NCBI GenBank assembly: GCA_029237695.1 | Contig: CM055275.1 | Coordinates: 92,779,766 to 92,843,765, forward strand | DNA: 64,000 bases | DNA from: Conchocele bisecta | Taxonomy: Eukaryota > Mollusca > Bivalvia > Lucinida > Thyasiridae | Reading direction: 5' to 3' | Shown: piece after piece, positions 1 through 11,239 of the stretch | How positions within the stretch are numbered: the stretch's first letter is position 1 | Layout of the letters: the number at the start of each line of letters is the position of its first letter | Position numbers and translations under genes: made by a program | Notes under the pieces: generated by a model | The model's input: the letters and a program-made list of their open reading frames with translations, nothing else | Databases searched by the model: none | Told to the model about the DNA's origin: nothing

Positions 1-3000
1 TCAGGTCAATGATAAATGTTCATGATACACAGCAACGTCTACTACGTCATTTTACTAGCATTCATCCTGTATCAGGTCAATAATCAAGGTTCATGATACA
101 CAGCAAGGTCTACTACAGCATTTTACTAGCAGTCATCCTGTATCAGGTCAATGATCAATGTTCATGATACACAGCAATGTCTACTACATCATTTTACTAG
201 CATTCATCCAGTATCAGGTCAATGATCAAGGTTCATGATACACAGCAATGTCTACTACAGAATTTTACTAGCAGTCATCCTGTATCAGGTCAATGATCAA
301 TGTTCATGATACACAGCAATGTATACTAAAGCATTTTACTAGCAGTCATCCTGTATCAGGTCAATGATCAAGGTTCATGATACACAGCAATGTGTACTGC
401 AGCATTTTACTATCAGTCATCCTGTATCAGGTCAATGATCAAGGTTCATGATACACAGCAATGTCTACTACAACATTGTACTATCAGTCATCCTGTATCT
501 GGTCAATGATCAAGGTTCATGATACACAGCAATGTCTAATACAACATTTTACTGGCAGTCATCCTGTATCAGGTCAATGATCAAGGTTCATGATACACAG
601 CAATGTCTACTACAACATTGTACTATCAGTCATCCTGTATCAGGTCAATGATTAATGTTCATGATACACAGCAATGTCTACTACAACATTTTACTAGCAG
701 TCATTCTGTATCAGGTCAATGATCAAGGTTCATGATACACAGCAATGTCTACTACAGCATTTTACTAGCAGTCATCCTGTATAAGGTCAATGCTCAAGGT
801 TCATGATACACAGCAATGTCTACTACAGCATTTTACTATCAGTCATCCTGTATCAGGTCAATGATCAAGGTTCATGATACACAGCAATGTCTACTACAAC
901 ATTGTACTAGCAGTCATCCTGTATCAGGTCAATGATCAAGGTTCATGATACACAGAAATGTCTACTACAGCATTTTACTAGCAGTCATCCTGTATCTGGT
1001 CAATGATCAATGTTCATGATACACAGCAATGGCTACTACAGCATTTTAATAGCAGTCATCCTGTATCAGGTCAATGATCAAGGTTCATGATTTCTACTAG
1101 CTTTTTACTTAGCATCCATCCTGTATCAGGTCAAATTGGTCAATGATCAATGGTACATCCATCCAATGATTCTATGATACACAGCATGTTCTTTACTACA
1201 GCATTTAAATCAGTCATCCTGAATATCAGGTCAAGTGAATCAAATGTTCATGATACACAGCAATGTCCAAATATCAACATTTTAAAAATACAGCATAACT
1301 AGCATTGTACTAGCATCCTGTATCATGTCAATATCACAGTCAATGATACACAGAAAAGTCTACTACTAACAGCATTTCACTAGCAGTCATCTGTATCAGT
1401 CAATGATCAGGTTCATGATACAACAGCAATGTCTACTACAGCATTGTACTAGCAGTCATCCTGTTTCAGGTCAAATAAACATTCATGTACACAGCAAATG
1501 TCTACTACAGCATTGTACTACAGTCATCCTAATTCAGTTCAAATGTCAAGGTTCATGATACACAGCAATGTCACTACACACTTGTACTAGCATCTCCTGT
1601 ATCAGGTCAAGGTCAAGGTTCATGATACAGCAATGTCCACTACATTGTACTAGCAGTCATCCTGTATCAGGTCAATGGTCAAGGTTTCATGATACACACA
1701 ATTCTACTACCAAGCATTCTACTACAGTCACCTAGCCGGTCAATGAACAAGGTTCATACACGCAAATGTCCACTACAGCATACAATCAGTCCACCTGTTC
1801 AGGTCAATGATCAAGGTTATGATACACAGCAATGTCTACTACAGCATTGTACTAGCAGTCATCCTGTATCTGTTCAATGATCAAGGTTCATGAACACAGC
1901 AATGCCTACAACAGCATTTAACATTCATCATCCTGTATCAGTCAATGATCAAGGTTCAATGATACACAGCATGTCTACTACAGCATTTTTACTAGCAGTC
2001 ATCCTGATCAGGTCAAATGATCAAGGTTCATGATACACAGCAATGTCTAACTACAATGCAATTTTACTAGCAGTCCAATCCTGTATCAGGTCAAATGATC
2101 AAGGTTCACAATGACACAACAGCAAATGTCTACTAGACAGCCATGTTTTACTAGAAGGTCCATACCAGTAATCAGGTCCAAATGAATCACCGAGGTTCAT
2201 GATTACACAGCCAAATGTCCTACTACAAACATTTTACTAGCACTCATCCTGTATTTCAGGTCAATGAATCAACCGGTTCAATGATACAAAGCAATGCAAT
2301 TTCTACTACAGCATTTTAACTAAGCCAGTCAATCCCAGTAGCAGGTCAATGATCAAAGGTTTTCATGATAACACCAGGCAATGTCTACTACAAAGCAATT
2401 TTACTAGCAGTCATCCTGTTATCAAGGTTAAATGAATCAATGGTTCATGATACACAAGCAATGTCTAACTACAACATTTTAAACGAGCAGATCCCATCCT
2501 GTTTATCAAGGTCAATTGATCACTTTTCCAATGGATTACACAGTAAAGTCTATTACACCATTTTACTAGCGGTCTCCTGTAATTTCATGAAAATCATCAA
2601 GGTTCAAGATTTTACAACAGGCAATGTCTACTACAACCATGTGCAAGCATCATTCCGTTTTCAGGTCAATGATCCAAGGTTTCATGATACACAGCAATTT
2701 CTACTACTACCTCAGATTTTACTAGGCAGTCATCCAGTTATCAGAGTCAATGAATCAAATGGTTTCATGGATACACAGCAATGGTCTACTACAGCATTTT
2801 AACTAAGCAGTCAATCCTGTATCAAGGTCAAATGATCCAAGGTTCACATGATACACAGCAAATGTCTACTACAAACATTGTTTTAACGAGCAGTCATCCC
2901 TGTTAATCAGGTCAATGATCAAGGTTTCATGATACACAGCAAATGTTTCTACTACACAGCATTTTAACTAGGCATCATCCTGTATACAGGTCAATGATCA

Positions 3001-4310
3001 ATGGTTCATAGATACAACAGCAATGTCTACTACCAACATTTTACTTAGCAGTCCATCCAGTATCAGGTCAATTGGATCAATGTTCAGGATACACAGCAAA
3101 GTTCTACTACAGCATTGTTTTACTATCAAGTCATCCTGTAATCAGGTCAATGATCAAGGTTCATGATACACAGCAATGTCTACACTTACAAGCCATTTTA
3201 TACCTAGCAGTCCAACCTGGTACTCAGGTCAATTGAATCAAGGTTCAATGATACACAGCAAATGACTTAACTACAGCATTTTACTAGCAGTCAATCCAGT
3301 ATCAGGTCAACTGAATCCAATGATTCATGATACACAGCAAATGTCTACTACAAGCATAGTCACAGAGCAGTCATACCTGTATCAGGTTCCAATTATCAAG
3401 GTTAAGATTACACAGCAATGTATACCTACAAGCCATTTACTAGCACAATCCTGTAACAGGTCAATTGATAATGTTCCAGATACACAGCAACGACTACTAC
3501 CATCCATTTTACACTACAAAGGTCATCTTCGCCAGTAATCAAGGTCAATATTCACGTTCAGATACACAGCAATGGTCCCTAACTACAGCATTTTGACTAG
3601 CAGTCATCCTGTAATCCAAGGTCAAATGATTCAATGTTCATGATACACAGCAATGTATACCTACATCATTTCATTTTACTAGCAAAGTTCATCCAGTATC
3701 AGGTCCAAATGATCAAGATTCATGATACAGCAATGTCTACACACATTTTACTAGCAGTCACCTGTATCAGGATACGTTATGATACACAGAAGTCTACTAC
3801 AGCATACTAGCAGTATCCTGTATAGGTCAATGATCAATGGTTCATGATAAACACAGCAAGGTCTACTACAGCATTTTACTAGCAGTCATCCTGTATCAGT
3901 CAATGATCAGTTCAATGATACACAGCAATGTCTCTACAGCATTTACTAGCAGTCATACCTGATCAGTCAATATCAATGTCAAGATACAGCAGTATCTAAA
4001 GCATACTACAGTCATCCTGTAGAGGTCAATAATCAAGGGTTCATGATCAAAGCATGTCTACTACAGCATTTCACTAGCAGTCATCCTGTATCAGGTCAAT
4101 GATCAAGGTTCATGACACACAGCAATGTCTACTACAGCATTGTACTAGCAGTCATCCTGTATCAGGTCAATGATGAAGGTTCATGATACACAGCAATGTC
4201 TACTACAACATTGTACTAGCAGTCATCCTGTATCAGGTCAATGATCAAGGTTCATGATACACAGCAATGTCTAATACAACATTTTACTATCAGTCATCCT
4301 GTTTCAAGTC
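1..4310. repeat. 71-bp satellite array, about 60 copies
   Basis: The unit runs from TCAGGTCAATGATCAAGG through GATACACAGCAATGTC and ACTAGCAGTCATCCTGTA, 71 bp long, and fills this whole stretch. Copies in 1-1080 and 4030-4310 differ by scattered substitutions only. Copies in about 1080-4030 carry many single-base insertions and deletions. The open frames in it (for example near 2365-2802 and 3320-3538) are repeat read-through with no conserved protein. The array probably continues left of the window. Confidence 0.96.
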
Positions 4311-4965
4311 AATGCGCAGTTACGAACCTGGCAATATTTTTACGCAGTCTGATTGTATACCACATTGTTCGCTAACGAGCAAATCAATAGTTCGTTGATT
4401 GAATGGATCAGGCTTATCTTAGTCTGCACTGGTCGCTAAAACAATGCGCCCGTTTCTAGATCATGGCCAAACTTGAATCATATACAGCGACTGGAAGCTG
4501 GCACCTCACATCTCAATAAGTCGAATTGGCTGTCAAACCATTACCAAGGGTCATGATCACGTGATTACAACAACAACAACAATAGCTGAAAGTGTTGAAA
4601 GCGCGCACACTCCAAGGTAAGTATTATTTGATAGTTTTTTTAATAGGCAATGGCCTTTGATGATATATGGCGCAGTCAACGCGGCTTGATGAGCTACATT
4701 TGGTAGTCCCGGCAGTTCGGCACATACGTATGTCGTTTTTGCGATGAATCGATTTCCGTGTCAGTAGACATGGAAATCGATTCTTCGCAAAAACGACAGA
4801 AGTTTGGGCCAAAGTTTGATACGCGTTTGATGCGCCATATTTCATCAAAATCCGTTACATTATAACATAATTATAAGACAATACGTACTTTGAATTTGAG
4901 GGCTTCTGGAAGTTTCAGTACTTGTTGCTGTTGTTGTAACCACGTGATCATACACCTTGATTATG
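4311..4965. mobile_element. Fold-back element plus short unique flank
   Basis: 4311-4540 shows nothing recognisable. At about 4550-4965, ends reading CATGATCACGTGATTACAAC and, inverted, a GTTGTAACCACGTGATCAT-type sequence enclose an inner palindrome (4732-4797) centred on GTCAGTAGACATGG. A half copy lies at 31370-31566 in the glucose transporter gene. It has no coding capacity and looks like a MITE. Confidence 0.6.
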
Positions 4966-5400
4966 CATATGACAGAATTGGTACCATGTCAACCGTTATC
5001 ACGATTGACAACACGTGTGATAAAAGGAATTCGGATATAACTCAATGTCTCCTTCCTTCCTTAATTATAAGCTATAAACAACAACAAAAAACACTCAATG
5101 TTGAGAAAATAAACGCATTGGGTTATGCAAAGTGGAAATTGGTTAAGTCAAGTTAGACGCCGCTTTGATATCGACATGCCGATGTCCGACTGCATGAGTG
5201 TTCGTTTCGTTGTATGCAAGCAAACGTACACAATTCTGATTTTCTGCAATGTATATATTTATGTGTAATATGTTAATAATAACACGTGGGTTAACTAGTT
5301 AACCATTACATCGATGAGTAACAGAACTTCAATGTTAATTTTCTAATTCATTAGAAAGAACATTTGCATTTGTTTTTATATTAAAATCGGAAAATAATAA
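4966..5400. other. Non-coding stretch, nothing recognised
   Basis: AT-rich sequence with no frame, splice-flanked motif or repeat that I can name. The short open frames here show no conserved pattern. Confidence 0.5.
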
Positions 5401-5830
5401 CAAGCGGTGTAGATCCCGATGAGACGGCTCGCTACGTCAACGTTTGTATTGTGATCGTTGTGTTGAAATGTAGTTGCAGCCTGTTGCAGCCTGTAACTCT
5501 GTGACCCTCCAGTACCGTACGTACCATCTGGCATATGCCGATGAGACGGCTAGCTACGAGACGGTTCATCAGGATCTACACTGTTTGCAACTACCAACGC
5601 TTGTATTGTGGTCGTGGTGTTGAAATGTAGTTGCAGCTTGTAACTCTGTGACCCTCCCGTACCGGACGTACCATCTGGTATATATCGATGAGACGGCTCG
5701 CTACGAGACGGTTCATCAGGATCTACACTGCTTTGCAACTGCCAACGCTTGTATTGTGGTCGTGGTCTTGCCATGTAGTTGCAGCATGTAACCATCTCGT
5801 ACGTACGGTACGGGAGGGTCACAGAGTTAC
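5401..5830. repeat. Tandem repeat, about 3 copies of 120-150 bp
   Basis: Three units start with CGATGAGACGGCTNGCTACG at about 5417, 5539 and 5686. Each continues through a GCTTGTATTGTGGTCGTGGT segment and ends at GTGACCCTCC. The last copy is followed by an inverted piece of the same unit (GGGTCACAGAGTTACAGG). A 144-residue minus-strand open frame across it is repeat read-through. Confidence 0.8.
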
Positions 5831-6009
5831 AGGCTGCAACTAGTTGAAATGGTGATAACTGCATGTGTACTTCCATTCCGAGATGGCATATGTAGCCTAC
5901 GTTTGCAAAGCTTATACTTGTTTCATGCTGTATGTGTGCTGCTTGTTCATTGCGTGTTATTTTCTTACAGCAAACTATTGTCATGTGACAAATGTCCAGA
6001 ATATGCTAC

Positions 6010-6420
6010 GTAGGATCAGATTAAATGTGGTGGGTTGCAGGTGGGAGTATGCGATGGGTAATTTAACGATCGGGGTTCATCCTTACCGGAATTCCGACTG
6101 GAGACCTGGTTTGGCCCTCGCATACGTCTTTGGCATTTTGTATGTGACAGTTGAATATACCCCTTATGTCAGTATTACGCTTATTCGTAATCCTATTTTA
6201 GGGGAAGGGGCCAAGTGAATTTGGTGTGGCATGGACCTGGCACCAGATCAGGTTATTCTAATTTCAAGGCTGAATATATTTTATCTCGATGTAAATATTC
6301 CGTCCTGATTTTAGGATTTTCCCCCCAATGCAGCCGGTTAAAATGGGATTGAACCCGTTTGCCCGGCCTTACATGACCTTAGCTGTTGATAGGCCGTTAA
6401 ACACCAATAAACAAACAAAC
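6010..6420 (+). mobile_element. SINE-like interspersed repeat, copy 1
   Basis: About 380 bp ending in GGCCGTTAAACACCAATAAA followed by a CAAACAAAC tail. An inverted copy lies at about 43920-44119, running into the assembly gap. Read on the opposite strand, the second copy contains GGGTTCGATCCC, a good match to a pol III box B, so a tRNA-related SINE is possible. No matching box A was found at a confident distance. Confidence 0.6.
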
Positions 6421-7050
6421 AGATTAAATGTGATATTATAAGGTCATTTCGTAACGAAAGAAAACATTCGTCATGACTTTTGTTTACCGATGCGTGCATA
6501 GCGAAACTGCAAATTATCTCCCCTGTTTATCACAGTTTCTGATATAGTGGAACTTCTCTAAACTGACCAGAGTGTCCGGTTTAGAAATGTTCCACTGTAA
6601 ATCTGACATATGACTATGCCAATGTATGCGACTGTGCTTTGCGAACTTGAGCAGGCATTACCATCATAAATATACACCAATGAAACCCATACAATTAATG
6701 ATACACAGACTGCCTGCGTGTCCGGGTTAGAGAGGTTTCACTGTCGTATATACAATGTACTTCAATATAACTCAAATTGTTTGGAATTCTATCAAATATA
6801 ATGGTGTTATTTGTTGATGGCCATTTGCAGTGCATGAAGCGAACATACAAATACTGAAATATGATACATCATCTGAAACACATACGTCGTTTACGGTGTT
6901 GGTGATACTTTTGATAACGTCTAAACGACGCCAATCCCGTTAGAAACGTCATTTAATATCACCAACATCGTACAATGCACGACGTGATTTTTTATCGTAC
7001 TAAGTCTAGTGCTACGGGCCTCCTTTTACCGTTTGCTACAAGCATAGCGG
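6421..7050. repeat. Degenerate fold-back remnants
   Basis: Contains pieces of the family whose arms read GTGTCCGGTTTAGAGAGG and its complement (about 6550-6590 and 6715-6745), seen again at 18300-18460, 19870-20095 and 46830-47045. No coding signal. Confidence 0.5.
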
Positions 7051-7175
7051 GCCAATCACTGGAATAATGGCGAACAGTGCAGACCCTGATCAGACTGCGC
7101 GGATGCGCAGGCTGATCTGGGTCTACACTGATCGCAAATGGCATAAGCCACATTTCTCCAGTCACAGTCGCATAT
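7051..7175. mobile_element. Palindromic MITE (CCTGATCAGACTG family)
   Basis: Core reads GCAGACCCTGATCAGACTG followed by the near-complement CAGGCTGATCTGGGTC. Related copies, whole or partial, are at 8563-8660, 13688-14255 (interrupted), 31682-31952, 35725-35945 and 45765-45925. Two of these lie immediately 3' of transporter exons. Confidence 0.65.
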
Positions 7176-7269
7176 AAGGTCTTTTTCGAAATTGATTTTT
7201 AACGATATGCGATTTGTTCTGTAAGTCTAACTCACGTTAAAAGTTTATAACAAACAGAACTAGTAAATA

Positions 7270-7375
7270 GTCTCTATGTTGTCCATGCAAGTGAATTGAA
7301 GGTGTCCATGGAAGAAGGTGGCTAAACGTTCCTTATATACTTAGACACCTTCTTCCATTGACCCCTTCAATTAGC
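7270..7375. repeat. Imperfect inverted repeat
   Basis: GTGAATTGAAGGTGTCCATG and its inverted partner ACCCCTTCAATT enclose GAAGAAGGTGG / CACCTTCTTCC arms. A similar but distinct palindrome is at 17975-18040. Confidence 0.6.
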
Positions 7376-7526
7376 ATATTGTTTGTTTCTGGTGTTTTGT
7401 ACATTTCTGTAATATCAAACAGGCTGAATTAAATGCTTATAAGCACATATATACAACCGTTATTTCGTCTTTCATGTGGAATCTTTTACGTTTTCCCAAC
7501 CTGTCATATTTAAATGTCAAAGCTCT

Positions 7527-7767
7527 GGGGGCCGTTTCACTAAACTTCGTACGACTAAGAAGTTCGTAAGTGCAAAATTGTAACCCACAATAACACTTGT
7601 TCTGACAGCCGATTTTTTTTAATACTTCGTTAATGTGCTACATTTAATGACACGAACCTGTAGGTACAAAATGGTAGCATTAGAAAAACACGTTAATATG
7701 AGAAGCACGTTCATAGAAATCTGCGTACTGACATTTGCATCGTACGAAGTTTAGTGAAACGGGCCCC
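7527..7767. mobile_element. Fold-back MITE, GGGGCCGTTTCACTAAAC family, copy 1
   Basis: About 240 bp, beginning GGGGCCGTTTCACTAAACTT and ending with its complement GTTTAGTGAAACGGGCCCC. Near-complete relatives are at 13760-14002, 16790-17018, 17077-17320 and 40435-40675; fragments are at 17505-17547, 29953-30118 and 41455-41585. Most copies centre on GCATAGGCTGCATATGCAG; this copy has a different centre. Confidence 0.85.
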
Positions 7768-7809
7768 AGGAGCTAGACTGCTCAGAAATGTCATACGCCG
7801 CATTTCCCC

Positions 7810-7888
7810 AGACACAGGCTAGTTGCGAACGATAACTCATGCAACCTACTCCCGTAGTAGATTGCGAGAGTTACCGTTCGCAACTAGT
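7810..7888. repeat. Fold-back pair, TAGTTGCGAACGRTAACTC arms
   Basis: The arms GTTGCGAACGATAACTC and GAGTTACCGTTCGCAACTAG flank a short CTACTCCCGTAGTAG loop. A second longer-loop copy lies at 21056-21155, just upstream of transporter exon 1. Confidence 0.75.
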
Positions 7889-7964
7889 CACAGGCCAGCA
7901 GCTAGATCTGCAATAATCCCACTAATGCAGTCATATGTCAAGAGCTAGATTGACCAGAGACATC

Positions 7965-8275
7965 ATAATCCCCATGTCACCTGTCGCAGTCATACATTGG
8001 GAGGTAGAGTGGTGACACGTGTCATAAGCCCCATGTCACCTGTCGCAGTCACATATTGGGAGGTAGAGTGGTGACACGTGTCATAAGCCCCATGTCACCT
8101 GTCGCAGTCACATATTGGGAGGTAGAGTGGTGACACGTGTCATAAGCCCCATGTCGCCTGTCAGTCACATATTCGGAGGTAGAGTGGTGACACGTGTCAT
8201 AAGCCCCATGTCGCCTGTCGCAGTCACATATTGAGAGGTAGAGTGGTCACACGTGTCATACGCTCAATTTCACAG
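7965..8275. repeat. 59-bp tandem repeat, about 5 copies
   Basis: Unit CATAAGCCCCATGTCACCTG through GGAGGTAGAGTGGTGACACG. The phase is exact between the starts at 8023 and 8082 (59 bp). Confidence 0.88.
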
Positions 8276-8329
8276 TCACAGATCAGCAGCTAGACTGAGC
8301 ACAAAAGCCATACACGTCATTGATCCGAT

Positions 8330-8530
8330 AGGAGAATGAACTAGCTAGGTTAAATTAACCGCCTCTTGCCTCCTTCATTTAATGCACACATTTCGACTGT
8401 ATCGCAGATATTAGTAAATTCGCAAACAAACGAGCCAACGGTCATTGGCCTGCCCGGGTTTGGAAGGTCCTCGAGCCAATTCCTACCCTGAAATATAAGC
8501 TAAATAAATGATCCGGTCACATCAACATAC
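8330..8530. repeat. Interspersed repeat, copy 1
   Basis: GAACTAGCTAGGTTAAATTA through CCAATTCCTACC is matched by a diverged copy at about 26150-26330 (GAACTAGCTATGTTAAATTA). It has no coding capacity, and I cannot name the family. Confidence 0.55.
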
Positions 8531-8744
8531 CAGGAGCTAGACAGGTCACGTGGTATGTGACTGTGACTCAGGAAATGGGGCATATGGGTTTTGCGACCAG
8601 TGCAGATGCAGATCAGAATATGCATCAACACTGTTCGCCATTCCATCAATGAAACATCCGCCATGGTTATAACATGAAATATAGATCGTTGTCGCTACAT
8701 GAGTGTGTTATTAAAATCAGTAGCTACAATGTTCACAAATCCCA

Positions 8745-8824
8745 CAATACCACGTGACTGGGCAATACCACGTATAAGAAAGAGCTCTTTCTTATACGTG
8801 GTATTGCCCAGTCACGTGGTATTG
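8745..8824. repeat. Perfect 80-bp palindrome without spacer
   Basis: Both arms read CAATACCACGTGACTGGGCA onward to the centre at AAGAGCTCTT. The axis lies between 8784 and 8785 and no mismatch is seen. It would extrude as a 40-bp-stem hairpin. Confidence 0.93.
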
Positions 8825-8884
8825 CACAATCACCTATCAGGGTCTAGATCGCCACAAAAGCCGTACGCCCCATTTCACCATTAA

Positions 8885-9010
8885 CCCTTAGCCTGCTGAT
8901 CGCGAAAACTGTCGTCTGCTGTTGCTTTATATTTTGCTCTGTTTCTCAATAAAAACATGGTTTGACAGCACTTCAGAATCATTTAATTCAGCTGTTCAGC
9001 AGGCTAAGGG
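8885..9010. mobile_element. piggyBac-like MITE with TTAA flanks
   Basis: TTAA at 8881-8884 and 9011-9014 bound terminal inverted repeats CCCTTAGCCTGCTGA and TCAGCAGGCTAAGGG. A TTAA target duplication and CCY-type termini are known marks of piggyBac. It is 126 bp and non-coding. Related sequences lie at about 14560-14790 and 62315-62530. Confidence 0.8.
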
Positions 9011-9138
9011 TTAACACCCATGCGTGAGTAGCTAGACTGACCAGAAAAGCCATAAGTCCAATTTTAACATTCACATCCAAGGATCAGGATCTATCTGGTC
9101 AAAAAAGCCATAAGCCCCATTTTACCATTAACAGGACG

Positions 9139-9188
9139 GAAGAGAGAGGAGAGAGAGAGAGCGAGAGAGAGAGGCGAGAAAAAGAAGA

Positions 9189-9250
<62 letters not shown>
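9139..9250. repeat. (AG)n microsatellite
   Basis: Long run of AG dinucleotides with a few GC or AA interruptions. The open frame on the other strand (Ser-Leu repeats) is an artefact of it. Confidence 0.97.
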
Positions 9251-9255
<5 letters not shown>

Positions 9256-9299
9256 CGAACGAACTCTCAAACAAGCAGTTTGATTGTCTGAGCCTGAGC

Positions 9300-9783
9300 T
9301 GTGGCCCAGCTCAAGTTCAGTCAATCAATCTGCTTGATTTCAAGGTAGTGTATATATCATATGCTTGAGGCTGGGATAGGGATGTCGCAGTGGCGGGAAT
9401 GCCAGAGGAATTAGACCGCCAAATATTTCCGTGGATGGGTGCCTAAGTATGGAAGACAAGTGTTGCCATTCCATCGTCAGTTGTTGTTGCTAGGAGCCAC
9501 AAACACGGACTGTATACCACTAACCTGGTAGATAATAACCGTGCTGTGTCATTACGAAACGGGACTTATTGAGTATTGATATGTATAATCTGAGATTATA
9601 TCCCTTGTTTAATCGATGTACATGTAGTTCCTTTTAGCTGATTTAGAAATAAATCAATATTTTCCGTAAATGACGTCGAAAGTTAACGCAAAATTCAGAC
9701 CTCATGCGGAATTCAAAACATTTTCACTCAAGTTTCATGACTTTCTGCGCATGCGCCTATCTAGCCAAACAACCATAGTTTAA
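9300..9783. other. Non-coding, no gene recognised
   Basis: 9300-9345 has an inverted-repeat fragment (AAGCAGTTTGATTGTCTGAG) of the family seen at 30400-30540, 42010-42130, 43190-43250, 43530-43690 and 46570-46690. 9657-9760 resembles part of the 16190-16390 element. The rest is unrecognised. Confidence 0.5.
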
Positions 9784-10292
9784 AGGTACATGCCCACCCA
9801 GTAGGCACAAACTGTTCTTCATAGGAATTAAATAAGTATATAATTGTGTCATTATTCCACCAGTTCTAAAAATTACGAGTGCCCGCTATACAGATATAAT
9901 CATTTAGTAATATTTATTTTACTGATTGCGACGCGCGGTGGTATGAGGCTATTTTCATATGCAAATGAGGCATGATATTTTTTAATTATTTATACTAAGT
10001 AAATGCGTCACCTGAAACAATTATATTTTCGACAGATTATAAAGTATGATCATTGCACACCAAAAAATAAATATAGATAATAACTCAGAAACATTTTAAG
10101 GAAACACGGTTATCGCCCCTGATATCAGTGTGAACATTTACGTCTGCTATAAAATGTATAATGATGCCAATCAATACGCGGGGTAATGGTGTATAGCGGG
10201 CATTCGTAATTGTTAGACTGGTGGAATAGTGACACAATTATACACTCATTTAATTTCTGTAAAGAACACGTGCCTACAGAGAGGGCATGTAC
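9784..10292. mobile_element. Long MITE with AGGTACATGCCC termini
   Basis: The left end AGGTACATGCCCACCCAGTA and the right end GAGGGCATGTACCT are inverted, with similarity extending about 80 bp inward (CCACCAGTYCTA and its complement). A 213-bp relative is at 13380-13592 in opposite orientation. Non-coding. Confidence 0.75.
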
Positions 10293-10405
10293 CTACATAT
10301 TGCCGAAAATCACTTTTTATCCATTTCTCACCGGCGTAAAGTGTTTCACGTCCAAAATGCGCCAGTTTCGGGACGAGATGCCATTCGGCTCTACGTATAG
10401 CTATC

Positions 10406-10478
10406 GCATAAACGCATTTCCGTCTAGTAACCGGCGCAAATCATTGCGCCGGTTACTAGACGAAAATGTGTTTATGCA
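10406..10478. repeat. Near-perfect palindrome
   Basis: Arms GCATAAACGCATTTCCGTCT and its complement meet at GGCGCAAATCATTGCGCC. One or two mismatches only. Confidence 0.85.
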
Positions 10479-10861
10479 TTAAATGTATATTTTGCATGCA
10501 GCTGGATGGGAACTCGCCAGGAATCCGGCGCCTATTTCGACGGGTAACATTTTACACCGGTGCGGAGTACAGCACCAGTGAAAACATCACGTGACGTCGT
10601 ATATTTTGGCCGTCACATTTTATGTATTTGGCAATCGTGAACAGCCGGTTATAGAGGCGCTCTCGGCGAACAATAAATATAATTATGACAATAATGTTCA
10701 TTAACACGTCAACAAAACTATCTACATGCATAATATGTATACAACCACCTGTATATGGACGAACGCAGGTGTATACAGCATTGTCCAAATTACATGCATA
10801 TAATGGGTGTACCAAACATATATCACATCTTTAATAGGCAATAATTTCATTTTCACATATA

Positions 10862-11152
10862 ATACTGCATATCACCAATCATACTTATCTAGCTAAGTAA
10901 ATGTTGAGGGAGTAATCATTTATTTTACCGAAATGCAGTATTTCACATAGAACTAACGACTGCATATATTTGATGATTAAAAGTATGCAGAATTATTATA
11001 CTAAATGTATTACATTATCACAGCCAAAATGGCTGTGATAATGTAATAAATTCAGTATAATAGAACATAATAAATGTATCCTTAAATTGAAAATTTATGA
11101 CTCAAAGTGCATTTAGCAAGATAAGATAACTTTGCAATTGTTGTGAAATCGG
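10862..11152. mobile_element. Fold-back MITE, TTATCACAGCC family, copy 1
   Basis: The central palindrome TTATCACAGCCAAAATGGCT continues into long arms (ATTATACTRAATGTATTACA). Copies at 16427-16733, 20538-20898, 21756-21996 (one arm reduced) and 26978-27281 share ends of the type TAGCCTATTTCATCAAC and GATGAAATAGGCTA. Confidence 0.85.
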
Positions 11153-11239
11153 CGACAGGACGTTATAACATACATGTACCCCCAAAGTTTCGGCCGTACA
11201 GGCGGACAACTGTGCTCTAAGTTATTTTTCCCAAACAAT

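Noticed and set aside
2365..3538. Open frames of 72-145 codons on the plus strand
   Set aside because: They lie wholly in the 71-bp satellite and encode its periodic translation; indels there are probably sequencing errors.
9091..9324. Ser-Leu rich minus-strand frame
   Set aside because: Translation of the (AG)n microsatellite.
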